This document shows, one piece after another, positions 1-9,051 of a stretch of DNA of 64,000 bases; position 1 is the stretch's first letter; the number at the start of each line of letters is the position of its first letter. The stretch lies in NCBI RefSeq assembly GCF_000718775.1, contig NZ_JOCB01000018.1, forward strand, positions 27,137 to 91,136, read 5' to 3'. The translations under genes were made by a program, and so were the position numbers. Below the pieces are notes generated by a model. That model had not been told where the DNA came from. It saw only the letters and a list, made by a program, of their open reading frames with translations, and did no database searches. Source of the DNA: Streptomyces sp. NRRL S-31 (lineage in GTDB: Bacteria; Actinomycetota; Actinomycetes; Streptomycetales; Streptomycetaceae).

Positions 1-2
1 AG

Positions 3-326
3 GGCGACTTCATCACGCTGCCGATGCGCACCTACTCCTCCGGTATGGCGGCCCGGCTGCGTTTCTCCATCGCCGCCGCCAAGGACCACGACGTCCTGAT
101 GATCGACGAGGCGCTGGCCACCGGCGACCGGAAGTTCCAGAAGCGTTCCGAGGAGCGGATCCGGGAACTGCGCAAAGAGGCCGGAACGGTCTTTCTGGTC
201 AGTCACAACAACAAGTCGATCCGCGACACCTGCAACCGCGTGCTGTGGCTGGAGCGCGGTGAGCTGCGGATGGACGGACCCACCGACGAGGTTCTCAAGG
301 AGTACGAGAAGTTCACGGGCAGGTGA
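3..326 (+). CDS. ABC transporter ATP-binding protein, C-terminal part (polysaccharide/teichoic acid export type)
   Basis: The gene enters from the left edge; the reading frame begins at base 3 and ends with TGA at 324-326, leaving about 107 residues. The signature YSSGMAARL and the Walker B segment DVLMIDEALATGD, followed by the switch histidine in FLVSHN, identify an ABC ATPase. The form YSSGM-ARL is typical of the TagH/RfbE/Wzt branch that exports teichoic acid or O-antigen-like polymers. The protein would sit on the cytoplasmic face of the membrane with a permease encoded outside the window. A strong terminator follows, so it belongs to the upstream unit, not to the hopanoid operon. Confidence 0.85.
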   Translation, partial: GDFITLPMRTYSSGMAARLRFSIAAAKDHDVLMIDEALATGDRKFQKRSEERIRELRKEAGTVFLVSHNNKSIRDTCNRVLWLERGELRMDGPTDEVLKEYEKFTGR

Positions 327-339
327 CCCGTTTCGGCCA

Positions 340-370
340 GGGCCCCGCCGGAATTCGTCCGGCGGGGCCC
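340..370 (+). terminator. Strong hairpin terminator after the ABC ATPase gene
   Basis: A perfect 13-bp stem (340-352 with 358-370, GGGCCCCGCCGGA and its complement) closes a 5-nt loop, 14 nt after the stop codon. There is no U-tract, as is usual in Streptomyces. Confidence 0.8.
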
Positions 371-686
371 TGCGTCTGCAAAGGAAACGTCAACTCGGTC
401 TCGCGTTAGGAATCTTGGAGCCAATCGGTGTGTTGTTGTGATGTGCAGGACACCCCGACGGTCGGCGCCGCGTTGTACAACGTAAGCTGTACCAGTGCCG
501 GAAACCGGCAAGTGGGGCGATAACGCACGCCTTCCTTCATGGGGGCGTGCGCGCGCATTGCGGGGCGGCGTGTCCGAAATAGTGTGTATTGGGTCGGCAG
601 TGTAGAACGGGAGATGTGACGGCAATGGCTACGGAGACTCCCCAGCTCAGCGCAGCATGTGCCGTCCCCGTGCGGAGCGGCGCCCG
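371..686 (+). promoter_or_regulatory. Leader and promoter region of the hopanoid operon
   Basis: About 315 bases without a convincing gene. It holds a perfect 12-bp palindrome CGTTGTACAACG (471-482), a small hairpin TGCCGG-AAA-CCGGCA near 495-510, and a possible promoter TTGCGG (558-563), 16-bp spacer, TAGTGT (580-585), about 100 nt before the hpnC start. The palindrome is a candidate regulator site. The promoter call is weak because the -35 element is poor and several other AT-rich hexamers are present. Confidence 0.4.
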
Positions 687-1583
687 ATGACGGGCACCGC
701 CGCGGTGCCCGACCTGGAACGCGCCACGCTGGACAAGGCCGCGCGGGAGAACTTCCCGGTGGCCCCCTTCTTCCTCCCCCGGGCCTGGCGCGACGACCTC
801 ATGGCCGTCTACGGCTTCGCCCGCCTGGTGGACGACATCGGCGACGGCGACCTCGCGCCCGGCGGCGCCGACGCCCGCGTCCTCGGCGCGCCGCCCGCCG
901 GCGCGGAGGACCGGATGGTCCTCCTCGACGCCTTCGAGGCCGACCTGCGCCGGGTCTTCGACGGCGTCCCGCGCCACCCGCTGCTGCGCCGCCTCCAGCC
1001 CGTCGTCCGCCGCCGCGCCCTCACCCCCGAGCCGTTCCTCGGACTGATCGCCGCCAATCGCCAGGACCAGCTCGTCGCCCGGTACGAGACCTACGACGAC
1101 CTCCTCGCCTACTGCGAACTGTCCGCCAATCCCGTCGGCCGCCTCGTCCTCGCCGTCACCGGCACCTCCACCCCCGAGCGGGTCCGGCTGTCCGACGCGA
1201 TCTGCACCGCGCTCCAGATCGTGGAACACCTCCAGGACGTCGCCGAGGACCTCGGCCGCGACCGGATCTACCTCCCCGCCGAGGACATGAAGCGCTTCCA
1301 CGTCCAGGAAGCCGATCTTGGCGAGAAAACCGCGGGCGCATCGGTGCGCGCCCTGGTTGCATACGAAGCGCAACGCGCCCGCGATCTGCTGAATGAAGGC
1401 GCCCCCCTGGTGGGTAGCGTCCACGGCAGGCTCAAGCTGCTGCTCGCGGGGTTCGTGGCGGGGGGGAGGGCGGCGGTCGAGGCGATCGCCGCCGCCGAAT
1501 ACGACGTACTTCCCGGCCCGCCCAGACCCGGCAAGGTCCGGTTGCTGCGTGAGGCGGGCTCGATCCTGCGAGGAGAGGGGTGA
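687..1583 (+). CDS. hpnC: Squalene synthase HpnC (hydroxysqualene synthase)
   Basis: 298 residues from the ATG at 687. An in-frame ATG at 657 would add ten residues; I prefer 687 because the family usually begins a few residues before ATLDKAARENFPVAPFF. It is a trans-isoprenyl diphosphate synthase (squalene/phytoene synthase fold). The first aspartate motif is LVDDIGDGD and the second lies in DVAEDLGRDRIYLPAED. In the HpnCDE route HpnC converts presqualene diphosphate to hydroxysqualene. It is the first gene of the operon and overlaps hpnD by four bases (GTGA), so the two are translationally coupled. Confidence 0.93.
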   Translation: MTGTAAVPDLERATLDKAARENFPVAPFFLPRAWRDDLMAVYGFARLVDDIGDGDLAPGGADARVLGAPPAGAEDRMVLLDAFEADLRRVFDGVPRHPLLRRLQPVVRRRALTPEPFLGLIAANRQDQLVARYETYDDLLAYCELSANPVGRLVLAVTGTSTPERVRLSDAICTALQIVEHLQDVAEDLGRDRIYLPAEDMKRFHVQEADLGEKTAGASVRALVAYEAQRARDLLNEGAPLVGSVHGRLKLLLAGFVAGGRAAVEAIAAAEYDVLPGPPRPGKVRLLREAGSILRGEG

Positions 1584-2545
1584 TCCGGACCGTGGAGTCT
1601 CCGCCGCACGTGTCGGCACCGGTACTCGCCGCCTACAGCTACTGCGAGGCCGTCACCGGGCAGCAGGCCCGCAACTTCGCCTACGGCATCCGGCTGCTGC
1701 CGACGGCCAAGCGCCGCGCCATGTCGGCGCTGTACGCGTTCTCCCGGCGCGTGGACGACATCGGCGACGGAGACCTCGCCGACGACGTCAAGGTGGCGCG
1801 GCTGGAGGACACCCGGGCACTGCTCGCCCGGGTCCAGGCGGCCGAGGTCGAGGAGGACGACACCGACCCGGTGGCCGTCGCCCTCAGCCACGCCGCACGG
1901 ACCTTCCCGATCCCGCTCGGCGGCCTCGACGAGCTGATCGACGGCGTCCAGATGGACCTGCGCGGCGAGACCTACGAGACGTGGGACGACCTCAAGGTGT
2001 ACTGCCGGTGCGTCGCCGGTGCCATCGGACGCCTCTCGCTCGGCGTCTTCGGCACCGAACCCGGGGCGCGCGGCGCCGAACGCGCGGCCGAGTACGCCGA
2101 CACACTGGGCCTCGCGCTCCAGCTCACCAACATCCTCCGCGACGTCCGCGAGGACGCGATGGGCGGCCGCACCTACCTGCCCGCCGACGACCTCGCCAAG
2201 TTCGGCTGCTCGGCCGGCTTCCACGCGCCGACCCCGCCGGAGGGCTCCGACTTCGCCGGCCTCGTCCACTTCGAGGTGCGCCGCGCCCGCGCCCTGTTCG
2301 CCGAGGGTTACCGGCTGCTGCCCATGCTCGACCGGCGCAGCGGCGCCTGCGTGGCCGCGATGGCCGGCATCTACCGCCGGCTGCTGGACCGCATCGAGCG
2401 CGACCCGGAGGCCGTTCTGCGCGGCCGGGTCTCGCTGCCCGGACACGAGAAGGCGTACGTCGCCGTGCGCGGCCTGTCCGGGCTCGACACCCGGCACGTG
2501 ACCCGCCAGGTCAGCCGGCGTACCTCCGTCAGGAGGCGCGCCTGA
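1580..2545 (+). CDS. hpnD: Presqualene diphosphate synthase HpnD
   Basis: 321 residues from a GTG at 1580 preceded by AGGAGAGG. The N-terminus YCEAVTGQQARNFAYGIRLL and the aspartate motif RRVDDIGDGD mark the HpnD type; the second motif is NILRDVREDAMGGRTYLP. It condenses two farnesyl diphosphates to presqualene diphosphate, the substrate of HpnC. The stop TGA shares its last base with the ATG of a small ORF (TGATG), so translation probably continues without release from the mRNA. Confidence 0.94.
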   Translation: MIRTVESPPHVSAPVLAAYSYCEAVTGQQARNFAYGIRLLPTAKRRAMSALYAFSRRVDDIGDGDLADDVKVARLEDTRALLARVQAAEVEEDDTDPVAVALSHAARTFPIPLGGLDELIDGVQMDLRGETYETWDDLKVYCRCVAGAIGRLSLGVFGTEPGARGAERAAEYADTLGLALQLTNILRDVREDAMGGRTYLPADDLAKFGCSAGFHAPTPPEGSDFAGLVHFEVRRARALFAEGYRLLPMLDRRSGACVAAMAGIYRRLLDRIERDPEAVLRGRVSLPGHEKAYVAVRGLSGLDTRHVTRQVSRRTSVRRRA

Positions 2546-2673
2546 TGGGCTCCACCGCACCCGACGGCACCCGACGGGCAACCCTCCGCCGCGGCATGGC
2601 GTCCCTGACTGCGACGACCGTGCGTGCACCGTTCGACCAGCACGCCCGGCACGCACGGAAGGACGCACGATGA
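2545..2673 (+). CDS. Small 42-residue ORF coupled between hpnD and hpnE
   Basis: ATG at 2545 overlaps the hpnD stop (TGATG) and its own TGA (2671-2673) overlaps the hpnE start (ATGA at 2670). AGGAGG lies at a normal distance inside the end of hpnD. The predicted 42-residue product starts MGSTAPDGTRRATLRRG, is rich in Arg, Ala and Thr, and has no membrane segment or recognised domain. It may be a real small protein or simply a relay that carries ribosomes from hpnD to hpnE. I recognise no family. Confidence 0.5.
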   Translation: MGSTAPDGTRRATLRRGMASLTATTVRAPFDQHARHARKDAR

Positions 2674-4094
2674 GCGACGGCTCACCCTCTCCCGCGCCGC
2701 CGCACGCCCCGCGGACGGCGGGCCGCAGCGCGGTCGTGGTCGGCGGCGGCCTCGCCGGGACCACCGCGGCCCTCGCCCTCGCCGACGCGGGCGTCCGGGT
2801 CACCCTGCTCGAAGGCAGACCCAGGCTGGGCGGCCTCGCCTTCTCCTTCCGGCGCGGCGAGCTGACCGTCGACAACGGCCAGCACGTGTACCTGCGCTGC
2901 TGCACCGCCTACCGCTGGTTCCTCGACCGGATCGAGGGCGCGGCGCTGGCACCGCTCCAGGACCGCCTGGACGTGCCCGTCGTCGACGTCGCCAAGCCCG
3001 CGGGACGGCGGCTCGGCAGGCTGCGGCGCGACCCACTGCCCGTCCCCCTCCACCTGGGGCGCAGCCTGGCCGCCTATCCGCACCTCTCGCTCGCCGAGCG
3101 CGCGGCCGTCGGTCGGGCCGCGCTCGCGCTGAAGGGACTCGACCCCGCGGACCCGGCCCTGGACACCCAGGACTTCGGCAGCTGGCTGGCCGCGCACGGC
3201 CAGTCGGCGCGCGCCGTCGAGGCCCTGTGGGACCTGGTCGGGGTCGCCACCCTCAACGCGGTCGCGGGCGACGCCTCGCTGGGGCTCGCCGCGATGGTGT
3301 TCAAGACCGGTCTGCTGTCCGACCCGGGCGCGGCCGACATCGGCTGGGCCCACGTCCCGCTGGGCGAACTGCACGACCGGCTGGCCCGCAAGGCGCTCGA
3401 CTCCGCGGGCGTCCGTACCGAGGTCCGTACACGCGTCACCTCCGTCTCCCACAACGAGAACGGCGGCTGGAGCGTTCAGGTTCCCGGCGAGACGCTCTCC
3501 GCGGACGCCGTCGTCCTCGCCGTACCCCAGCGCGAGGCCCACGAACTGCTGCCGCCCGGCGCCCTGGACGCGCCCGAGCGGCTGCTGGAGATCGGCACCG
3601 CCCCGATCCTCAACGTCCACGTCGTCTACGACCGCGAGGTGCTCGCGCGCCCCTTCTTCGCGGCCGTGGGCACCCCCGTGCAGTGGGTGTTCGACCGCAC
3701 CCACGCCTCCGGACTGCGCACGGGCCAGTACCTCGCGGTGTCCCAGTCGGCCGCGCGGGACGAGATCGACACACCGGTCGCCGAACTCCGCGCGCGCTAC
3801 CTGCCCGAGCTGGAGCGGCTGATCCCGGGCACGCGCACGGCCGCGGTACGGGACTTCTTCGTGACCCGGGAGCGCACCGCCACGTTCGCCCCCGCCCCCG
3901 GCGTCGGGCGTCTGCGGCCCGGCGCCCGCACCAAGGCCCCCGGCCTGTACCTGGCCGGAGCGTGGACCGCCACCGGGTGGCCCGCGACCATGGAGAGTGC
4001 GGTCCGCAGCGGGGTGAGCGCGGCCGACGCCGCGCTCGGCGCCCTGGGCCGGCCCCGCCCGCGCCACCTCTTCGACGTCGAGGAGGCGGCCTGA
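2670..4094 (+). CDS. hpnE: Squalene-associated FAD-dependent desaturase HpnE
   Basis: 474 residues. The N-terminal dinucleotide-binding motif is VVVGGGLAGTTAALALADAG, with the following acidic ribose-binding end TLLEGRPRLGG; the C-terminal FAD segment is GLYLAGAWTATGWPATMESA. It belongs to the amine oxidase/phytoene desaturase superfamily. In the HpnCDE route it reduces hydroxysqualene to squalene. It starts inside the stop of the preceding small ORF. The 60-bp gap to the next gene carries that gene's ribosome site. Confidence 0.93.
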   Translation: MSDGSPSPAPPHAPRTAGRSAVVVGGGLAGTTAALALADAGVRVTLLEGRPRLGGLAFSFRRGELTVDNGQHVYLRCCTAYRWFLDRIEGAALAPLQDRLDVPVVDVAKPAGRRLGRLRRDPLPVPLHLGRSLAAYPHLSLAERAAVGRAALALKGLDPADPALDTQDFGSWLAAHGQSARAVEALWDLVGVATLNAVAGDASLGLAAMVFKTGLLSDPGAADIGWAHVPLGELHDRLARKALDSAGVRTEVRTRVTSVSHNENGGWSVQVPGETLSADAVVLAVPQREAHELLPPGALDAPERLLEIGTAPILNVHVVYDREVLARPFFAAVGTPVQWVFDRTHASGLRTGQYLAVSQSAARDEIDTPVAELRARYLPELERLIPGTRTAAVRDFFVTRERTATFAPAPGVGRLRPGARTKAPGLYLAGAWTATGWPATMESAVRSGVSAADAALGALGRPRPRHLFDVEEAA

Positions 4095-4154
4095 TGCCCG
4101 AGCAACGGGCGGCAGCCCCCCGCACCCCCGGTACCGCAACAAGAAGGAGAGACT

Positions 4155-5228
4155 GTGCCCACTGTGCCCCCGGCCGCGACACCCGCTCGGAGGCCCGCGG
4201 TGGACGTGACCGCGCTCCTGGAGCGCGGCAGAACCCTGGCCACACCGGTACTGCGCGAGGCCGTCGACCGCCTCGCCCCGCCCATGGACACCGTCGCCGC
4301 CTACCACTTCGGCTGGATCGACGCGGCCGGCAACCCGGCCGACGGCGACGGCGGCAAGGCCGTCCGCCCCGCGCTCGCCGTCCTCTCCGCCGAGGTCACC
4401 GGCGCCGCGCCCGAGACGGGAGTACCCGGCGCGGTCGCCGTCGAACTCGTGCACAACTTCTCGCTGCTGCACGACGACCTGATGGACGGCGACGAGCAGC
4501 GCCGGCACCGCGACACCGTCTGGAAGGTGCACGGCCCCGCTCAGGCCATCCTGGTCGGCGACGCCCTGTTCGCCCTCGCCGGCGAGGTCCTGCTGGAACT
4601 GGGCACGGTCGCGGCCGGCCGCGCCACCCGCCGGCTGACCACGGCCACTCGCGCCCTGATCGACGGCCAGGCCCAGGACATCTCCTACGAGCACCGCGAC
4701 CGGGTCAGCGTCGAGGAGTGCCTGGAGATGGAGGGCAACAAGACCGGCGCTCTGCTCGCCTGCGCCTCCTCCATCGGCGCGGTCCTCGGCGGCGCGGACG
4801 ACGCCACCGCCGACGCGCTGGAACGGTACGGCTACCACCTGGGCCTCGCCTTCCAGGCCGTGGACGACCTGCTCGGCATCTGGGGCGACCCGGAGGCCAC
4901 CGGCAAGCAGACCTGGAGCGACCTGCGCCAGCGCAAGAAGTCCCTGCCGGTCGTCGCCGCCCTCGCGGCCGGCGGCCCCGCCTCCGAGCAGCTCGGCGAG
5001 ATCCTCGCCGCGGACGCCAAGAGCAGCGACTCCGAGAACTTCTCCGAGGAGGAGTTCGCGGCCCGCGCCGCGCTCATCGAGGAGGCCGGCGGCCGTGAGT
5101 GGACGGCCGGGGAGGCCCGCCGTCAGCACACCGTCGCCATCGAGGCCCTCGATGCCGTGAACATGCCCGACCGGGTGCGGGACTCCTTCACCGCGCTCGC
5201 CGACTTCGTCGTCGTACGGAAGAGATGA
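4155..5228 (+). CDS. Polyprenyl (probably farnesyl) diphosphate synthase
   Basis: 357 residues from GTG 4155, chosen because AAGAAGGAGA lies just upstream. The first aspartate-rich motif is HDDLMDGD (DDLMD from about residue 107) and the second is AVDDLLGIWGD (about residue 237), as in E-polyprenyl synthases. Two small residues rather than aromatics near the first motif leave product length open, but the place between hpnE and shc argues for C15 farnesyl diphosphate, the substrate of HpnD. The C-terminal region carries an acidic insertion (SSDSENFSEEEF). Confidence 0.88.
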   Translation: MPTVPPAATPARRPAVDVTALLERGRTLATPVLREAVDRLAPPMDTVAAYHFGWIDAAGNPADGDGGKAVRPALAVLSAEVTGAAPETGVPGAVAVELVHNFSLLHDDLMDGDEQRRHRDTVWKVHGPAQAILVGDALFALAGEVLLELGTVAAGRATRRLTTATRALIDGQAQDISYEHRDRVSVEECLEMEGNKTGALLACASSIGAVLGGADDATADALERYGYHLGLAFQAVDDLLGIWGDPEATGKQTWSDLRQRKKSLPVVAALAAGGPASEQLGEILAADAKSSDSENFSEEEFAARAALIEEAGGREWTAGEARRQHTVAIEALDAVNMPDRVRDSFTALADFVVVRKR

Positions 5229-5345
5229 TCACTATCGGACGAACACGTCTCGCGTAGTCGCCGGCCGGTGCCGCAGCACATGCGGACACCGGCCGACGGC
5301 GGACCCACAGCAGCACGACGCGCACGACTGCACGAAGGGGAAGCC

Positions 5346-7376
5346 ATGACAGCGACGACCGACGGAAGCGCCGGGGCGATCCTGCCGTCCCGAGCTGCCG
5401 CGGCCAGCGACACCACCCTCACCACCCCCGAGACGGCCGGGGTGCACGAAGCCGCCGCACGCGCCGCACAGCGCGCCACCGATCTCCTGCTCGCCACGCA
5501 GGACGCCGAGGGCTGGTGGAAGGGCGACCTGGAGACCAACGTCACCATGGACGCCGAGGACCTGCTGCTCCGCCAGTTCCTGGGAATCCTGGACGAGCGG
5601 ACCACGCAGGCCGCCGCGAAGTTCATCCGCGGCGAACAGCGCGAGGACGGCACCTGGGCCACCTTCTACGGCGGGCCCGGTGAACTGTCCACCACCATCG
5701 AGGCGTACGTCGCCCTGCGCCTGGCCGGCGACGCCCCCGACGACCCGCACATGGCGATGGCCTCGGCCTGGATCCGCGAGCGCGGCGGTATCGCCGCCGC
5801 CCGCGTCTTCACCCGGATCTGGCTCGCCCTGTTCGGCTGGTGGAAGTGGGAGGACCTGCCCGAACTCCCGCCGGAGCTGATCTACTTCCCCACCTGGTTC
5901 CCGCTCAACATCTACAACTTCGGGTGCTGGGCCCGGCAGACGATCGTGCCGCTCACCATCGTCTCCGCCAAGCGCCCGGTACGCCCGGCCCCCTTCGCGC
6001 TGGACGAACTGCACACCGACCCCGCCGTCCCCAACCCGCCGCAGCCGCTCGCCCCGGTGGCGAGCTGGGACGGGCTCTTCCAGCGGCTCGACAAGGTCGT
6101 CCGGGGCTACCGCAAGGTCGCCGTGCGCAGGCTCCGCCGGTCCGCGATGAACTCGGCGGCCCGCTGGATCATCGAGCGGCAGGAGAACGACGGCTGCTGG
6201 GGCGGCATCCAGCCCCCGGCCGTGTACTCGGTCATCGCCCTGCACCTGCTCGGCTACGACCTCGAACACCCGGTGCTGCGCGAGGGCCTCGCCTCGCTCG
6301 ACCGGTTCGCCGTCTGGCGTGAGGACGGCGCCCGGATGATCGAGGCCTGCCAGTCCCCGGTGTGGGACACCTGTCTCGCCACCATCGCCCTGGTGGACGC
6401 CGGTCTGCCGGTGGACCACCCGCAACTGGTCAAGGCCGCCGACTGGATGGTCGGCGAGGAGATCGTCCGGCCCGGCGACTGGGCCGTACGGCGCCCCGAA
6501 CTGCCCCCGGGCGGCTGGGCGTTCGAGTTCCACAACGACAACTACCCCGACATCGACGACACCGCCGAGGTCGCCCTCGCGCTGCGCCGGGTCAGGCACC
6601 ACGACCCCGACCGCGTGGACCACGCGATCGGGCGGGCGGTGCGCTGGAACCTCGGCATGCAGTCGAAGAACGGCGCCTGGGGCGCCTTCGACGTCGACAA
6701 CACCAGCCCGTTCCCGAACCGGCTGCCGTTCTGCGACTTCGGCGAGGTCATCGACCCGCCGTCCGCGGACGTCACCGCGCACGTCGTGGAGATGCTCGCC
6801 GCCGAGGGCCTGGCGCACGACCCGCGCACCCGCCGCGGCGTCGACTGGCTGCTCGCCGAACAGGAGCCGAACGGCTCGTGGTTCGGCCGCTGGGGGGTCA
6901 ACTACCTTTACGGCACCGGTTCGGTCGTCCCCGCGCTCACCGCGGCCGGACTGCCCCGCTCGCACCCGGCGATCCGGCGGGCCGTGTCCTGGCTGGAGAG
7001 CGTCCAGAACGACGACGGCGGCTGGGGCGAGGACCTGCGCTCCTACCAGGACCCCGGGGAATGGAGCGGTCGCGGCGCCTCCACCGCCTCGCAGACCGGG
7101 TGGGCGCTGATGGCGCTGCTCGCGGCGGGGGAGAAGGGCTCCGAGGCCGTCGAGCGCGGCATCCGGTGGCTGGCCGAGACCCAGCGGGAGGACGGCAGCT
7201 GGGACGAGCCGTACTTCACCGGCACCGGCTTCCCCTGGGACTTCTCCATCAACTACCACCTCTACCGGCAGGTGTTCCCGCTCACCGCGCTCGGCAGGTA
7301 CCTGCACGGGGACCCCTTCGAGCGCAATCTGCTCGCCCCGGCCCAGAAGACCGCCGCACGGGTCGAGGGGGACTGA
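5346..7376 (+). CDS. shc: Squalene-hopene cyclase
   Basis: 676 residues from ATG 5346, which follows GAAGGGG; an in-frame ATG 78 bases upstream lacks a ribosome site. The catalytic DIDDTA motif is at residues 402-407. Several QW repeats are visible, for example QDAEGWWKGDLETN near the start, QENDGCWGG, QSKNGAWGAFD, QNDDGGWGED and QREDGSWDE. The enzyme is a monotopic membrane protein that cyclises squalene to hopene and hopanol. Length is normal for bacterial cyclases. A 117-bp leader separates it from the prenyl synthase gene, so an internal promoter is possible. Confidence 0.97.
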   Translation: MTATTDGSAGAILPSRAAAASDTTLTTPETAGVHEAAARAAQRATDLLLATQDAEGWWKGDLETNVTMDAEDLLLRQFLGILDERTTQAAAKFIRGEQREDGTWATFYGGPGELSTTIEAYVALRLAGDAPDDPHMAMASAWIRERGGIAAARVFTRIWLALFGWWKWEDLPELPPELIYFPTWFPLNIYNFGCWARQTIVPLTIVSAKRPVRPAPFALDELHTDPAVPNPPQPLAPVASWDGLFQRLDKVVRGYRKVAVRRLRRSAMNSAARWIIERQENDGCWGGIQPPAVYSVIALHLLGYDLEHPVLREGLASLDRFAVWREDGARMIEACQSPVWDTCLATIALVDAGLPVDHPQLVKAADWMVGEEIVRPGDWAVRRPELPPGGWAFEFHNDNYPDIDDTAEVALALRRVRHHDPDRVDHAIGRAVRWNLGMQSKNGAWGAFDVDNTSPFPNRLPFCDFGEVIDPPSADVTAHVVEMLAAEGLAHDPRTRRGVDWLLAEQEPNGSWFGRWGVNYLYGTGSVVPALTAAGLPRSHPAIRRAVSWLESVQNDDGGWGEDLRSYQDPGEWSGRGASTASQTGWALMALLAAGEKGSEAVERGIRWLAETQREDGSWDEPYFTGTGFPWDFSINYHLYRQVFPLTALGRYLHGDPFERNLLAPAQKTAARVEGD

Positions 7377-7377
7377 A

Positions 7378-8019
7378 TTGGACCACCAGCCCGCACCGGC
7401 CCCGCTGCTGATCGCCTGCGCGCTCGGCATCGAGCACCTCGCCCTGCGCACCGGTGACAGGAGCGGGGCGGACGGGCCGGTCACCTTCGTCCGCACGGGC
7501 ATGGGCCCCCGTGCGGCGGAACGCTCCGTCAGCCGGCTCCTCGCCGGACCGGCACCGGCCGACACGGCCGTGCTGGCCACCGGCTTCTGTGCCGGGCTGG
7601 CCCCCGGGATGCACCCCGGCGACCTGGTCGTCGCCGAGAAGACCCGGGACCCGCGCGGGACCGTCCCGTGCGTGGGCACCGAACTCCTGGTCAAGGAACT
7701 CGTGCGCCTGCTGCCCGGACGCACCGTCCACACCGGCCCGCTCACCGGCTCCGACCACGTCGTCCGGGGTCCCGAGCGGTCCGACCTGCTCGCCACCGGC
7801 GCGATCGCGGTGGACATGGAGTCGGCGGCCACACTGCTGGCCGCCGTCCGCACGGGCCCCCGCCCGGTCGCGGCGGTCCGGGTGGTCGTGGACGCGCCCG
7901 AACACGAACTCGTCCGGATCGGCACGGTGCGCGGTGGGATATCGGCCTTCCGCGTTCTTCGTTCCATCCTTCCTGCATTTTTCGAATGGCACCGTTCTTT
8001 GCTGCTCCCCCGGAGGTGA
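7378..8019 (+). CDS. hpnG: Hopanoid-associated nucleoside phosphorylase HpnG
   Basis: 213 residues from a TTG at 7378, one base after the shc stop, with AGGGGGA upstream. The start LLIACALGIEHLALRTG, the GSDHVV segment and the conserved AVDMESAATLLA near residue 147 match purine nucleoside phosphorylase-like HpnG. It removes adenine from adenosylhopane, the product of HpnH, on the way to ribosylhopane and bacteriohopanetetrol. The stop lies 5 bases before the hpnH start and the end of the gene supplies the hpnH ribosome site. Confidence 0.88.
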   Translation: MDHQPAPAPLLIACALGIEHLALRTGDRSGADGPVTFVRTGMGPRAAERSVSRLLAGPAPADTAVLATGFCAGLAPGMHPGDLVVAEKTRDPRGTVPCVGTELLVKELVRLLPGRTVHTGPLTGSDHVVRGPERSDLLATGAIAVDMESAATLLAAVRTGPRPVAAVRVVVDAPEHELVRIGTVRGGISAFRVLRSILPAFFEWHRSLLLPRR

Positions 8020-8024
8020 GCCAG

Positions 8025-9047
8025 ATGGCCATGCCGTTGCGCCAGTCCATCAAGGTCGCTACATACCTGGCTGAACAGAAGCTCCGCAGGCGGGACAAGT
8101 TTCCGCTCATCGTCGAGCTGGAACCGCTCTTCGCCTGCAATCTGAAATGCGAGGGCTGCGGCAAGATCCAGCACCCGGCCGGTGTGCTCAAACAGCGCAT
8201 GCCGGTGGCCCAGGCCGTGGGCGCGGTGCTGGAGTCCGGTGCGCCGATGGTCTCCATCGCCGGTGGCGAGCCCCTGATGCACCCCCAGATCGACGAGATC
8301 GTGCGCCAGTTGGTGGCGAAGCGGAAGTACGTCTTCCTCTGCACCAACGCCATGCTGATGCGCAAGAAGATGGACAAGTTCACGCCGTCGCCCTATTTCG
8401 CCTTCGCCGTGCACATCGACGGGCTGCGGGAGCGGCACGACGAGTCCGTGGCGAAGGAGGGCGTGTTCGACGAGGCGGTGGCGGCCATCAAGGAGGCCAA
8501 GCGGCGCGGCTTCCGGGTGACCACCAACTCCACCTTCTTCAACACCGACACCCCGCAGACCATCATCGAGGTGCTCAACTTCCTCAACGACGACCTCCAG
8601 GTCGACGAGATGATGATCTCGCCCGCCTACGCCTACGAGAAGGCGCCCGACCAGGACCACTTCCTCGGTGTGGAGCAGACCCGCGAGCTGTTCAAGAAGG
8701 CATTCGCGGGCGGCAACCGCAAGAAGTGGCGGCTCAACCACTCCCCGCTCTTCCTGGACTTCCTGGAGGGCAAGGTCGACTTCCCGTGCACCGCGTGGGC
8801 GATCCCGAACTACTCGCTCTTCGGCTGGCAGCGCCCCTGCTACCTGATGAGCGACGGGTACGTGCCGACGTACCGCGAACTGGTCGAGAAGACCGACTGG
8901 GACAAGTACGGCCGCGGCAAGGACCCGCGCTGCGACAACTGCATGGCGCACTGCGGCTACGAGCCCACCGCCGTCCTCGCCACCATGGGCTCCCTGAAGG
9001 AGTCCCTGCGGGCGATGCGCGAGACCGTCTCCGGGAACCGGGAGTGA
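8025..9047 (+). CDS. hpnH: Radical SAM adenosylhopane synthase HpnH
   Basis: 340 residues from ATG 8025 (CGGAGG upstream). The CxxxCxxC cluster motif CNLKCEGC (Cys38, 42, 45) binds the SAM 4Fe-4S cluster; GGEPL follows. A cysteine-containing C-terminal part ([12 protein letters not shown]) is typical of the family. HpnH joins the 5'-deoxyadenosyl radical to diploptene and commits hopene to side-chain-bearing hopanoids. The alternative ATG two codons later is equally possible. Confidence 0.96.
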   Translation: MAMPLRQSIKVATYLAEQKLRRRDKFPLIVELEPLFACNLKCEGCGKIQHPAGVLKQRMPVAQAVGAVLESGAPMVSIAGGEPLMHPQIDEIVRQLVAKRKYVFLCTNAMLMRKKMDKFTPSPYFAFAVHIDGLRERHDESVAKEGVFDEAVAAIKEAKRRGFRVTTNSTFFNTDTPQTIIEVLNFLNDDLQVDEMMISPAYAYEKAPDQDHFLGVEQTRELFKKAFAGGNRKKWRLNHSPLFLDFLEGKVDFPCTAWAIPNYSLFGWQRPCYLMSDGYVPTYRELVEKTDWDKYGRGKDPRCDNCMAHCGYEPTAVLATMGSLKESLRAMRETVSGNRE

Positions 9048-9051
9048 GACG

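Noticed and set aside
4094..4154. ATG overlapping the hpnE stop (TGATG) as a second small coupled ORF
   Set aside because: The frame runs on for hundreds of codons inside the prenyl synthase gene as Arg-rich shadow, without a stop near the next start; it lacks the closed two-ended coupling of the 2545 ORF.
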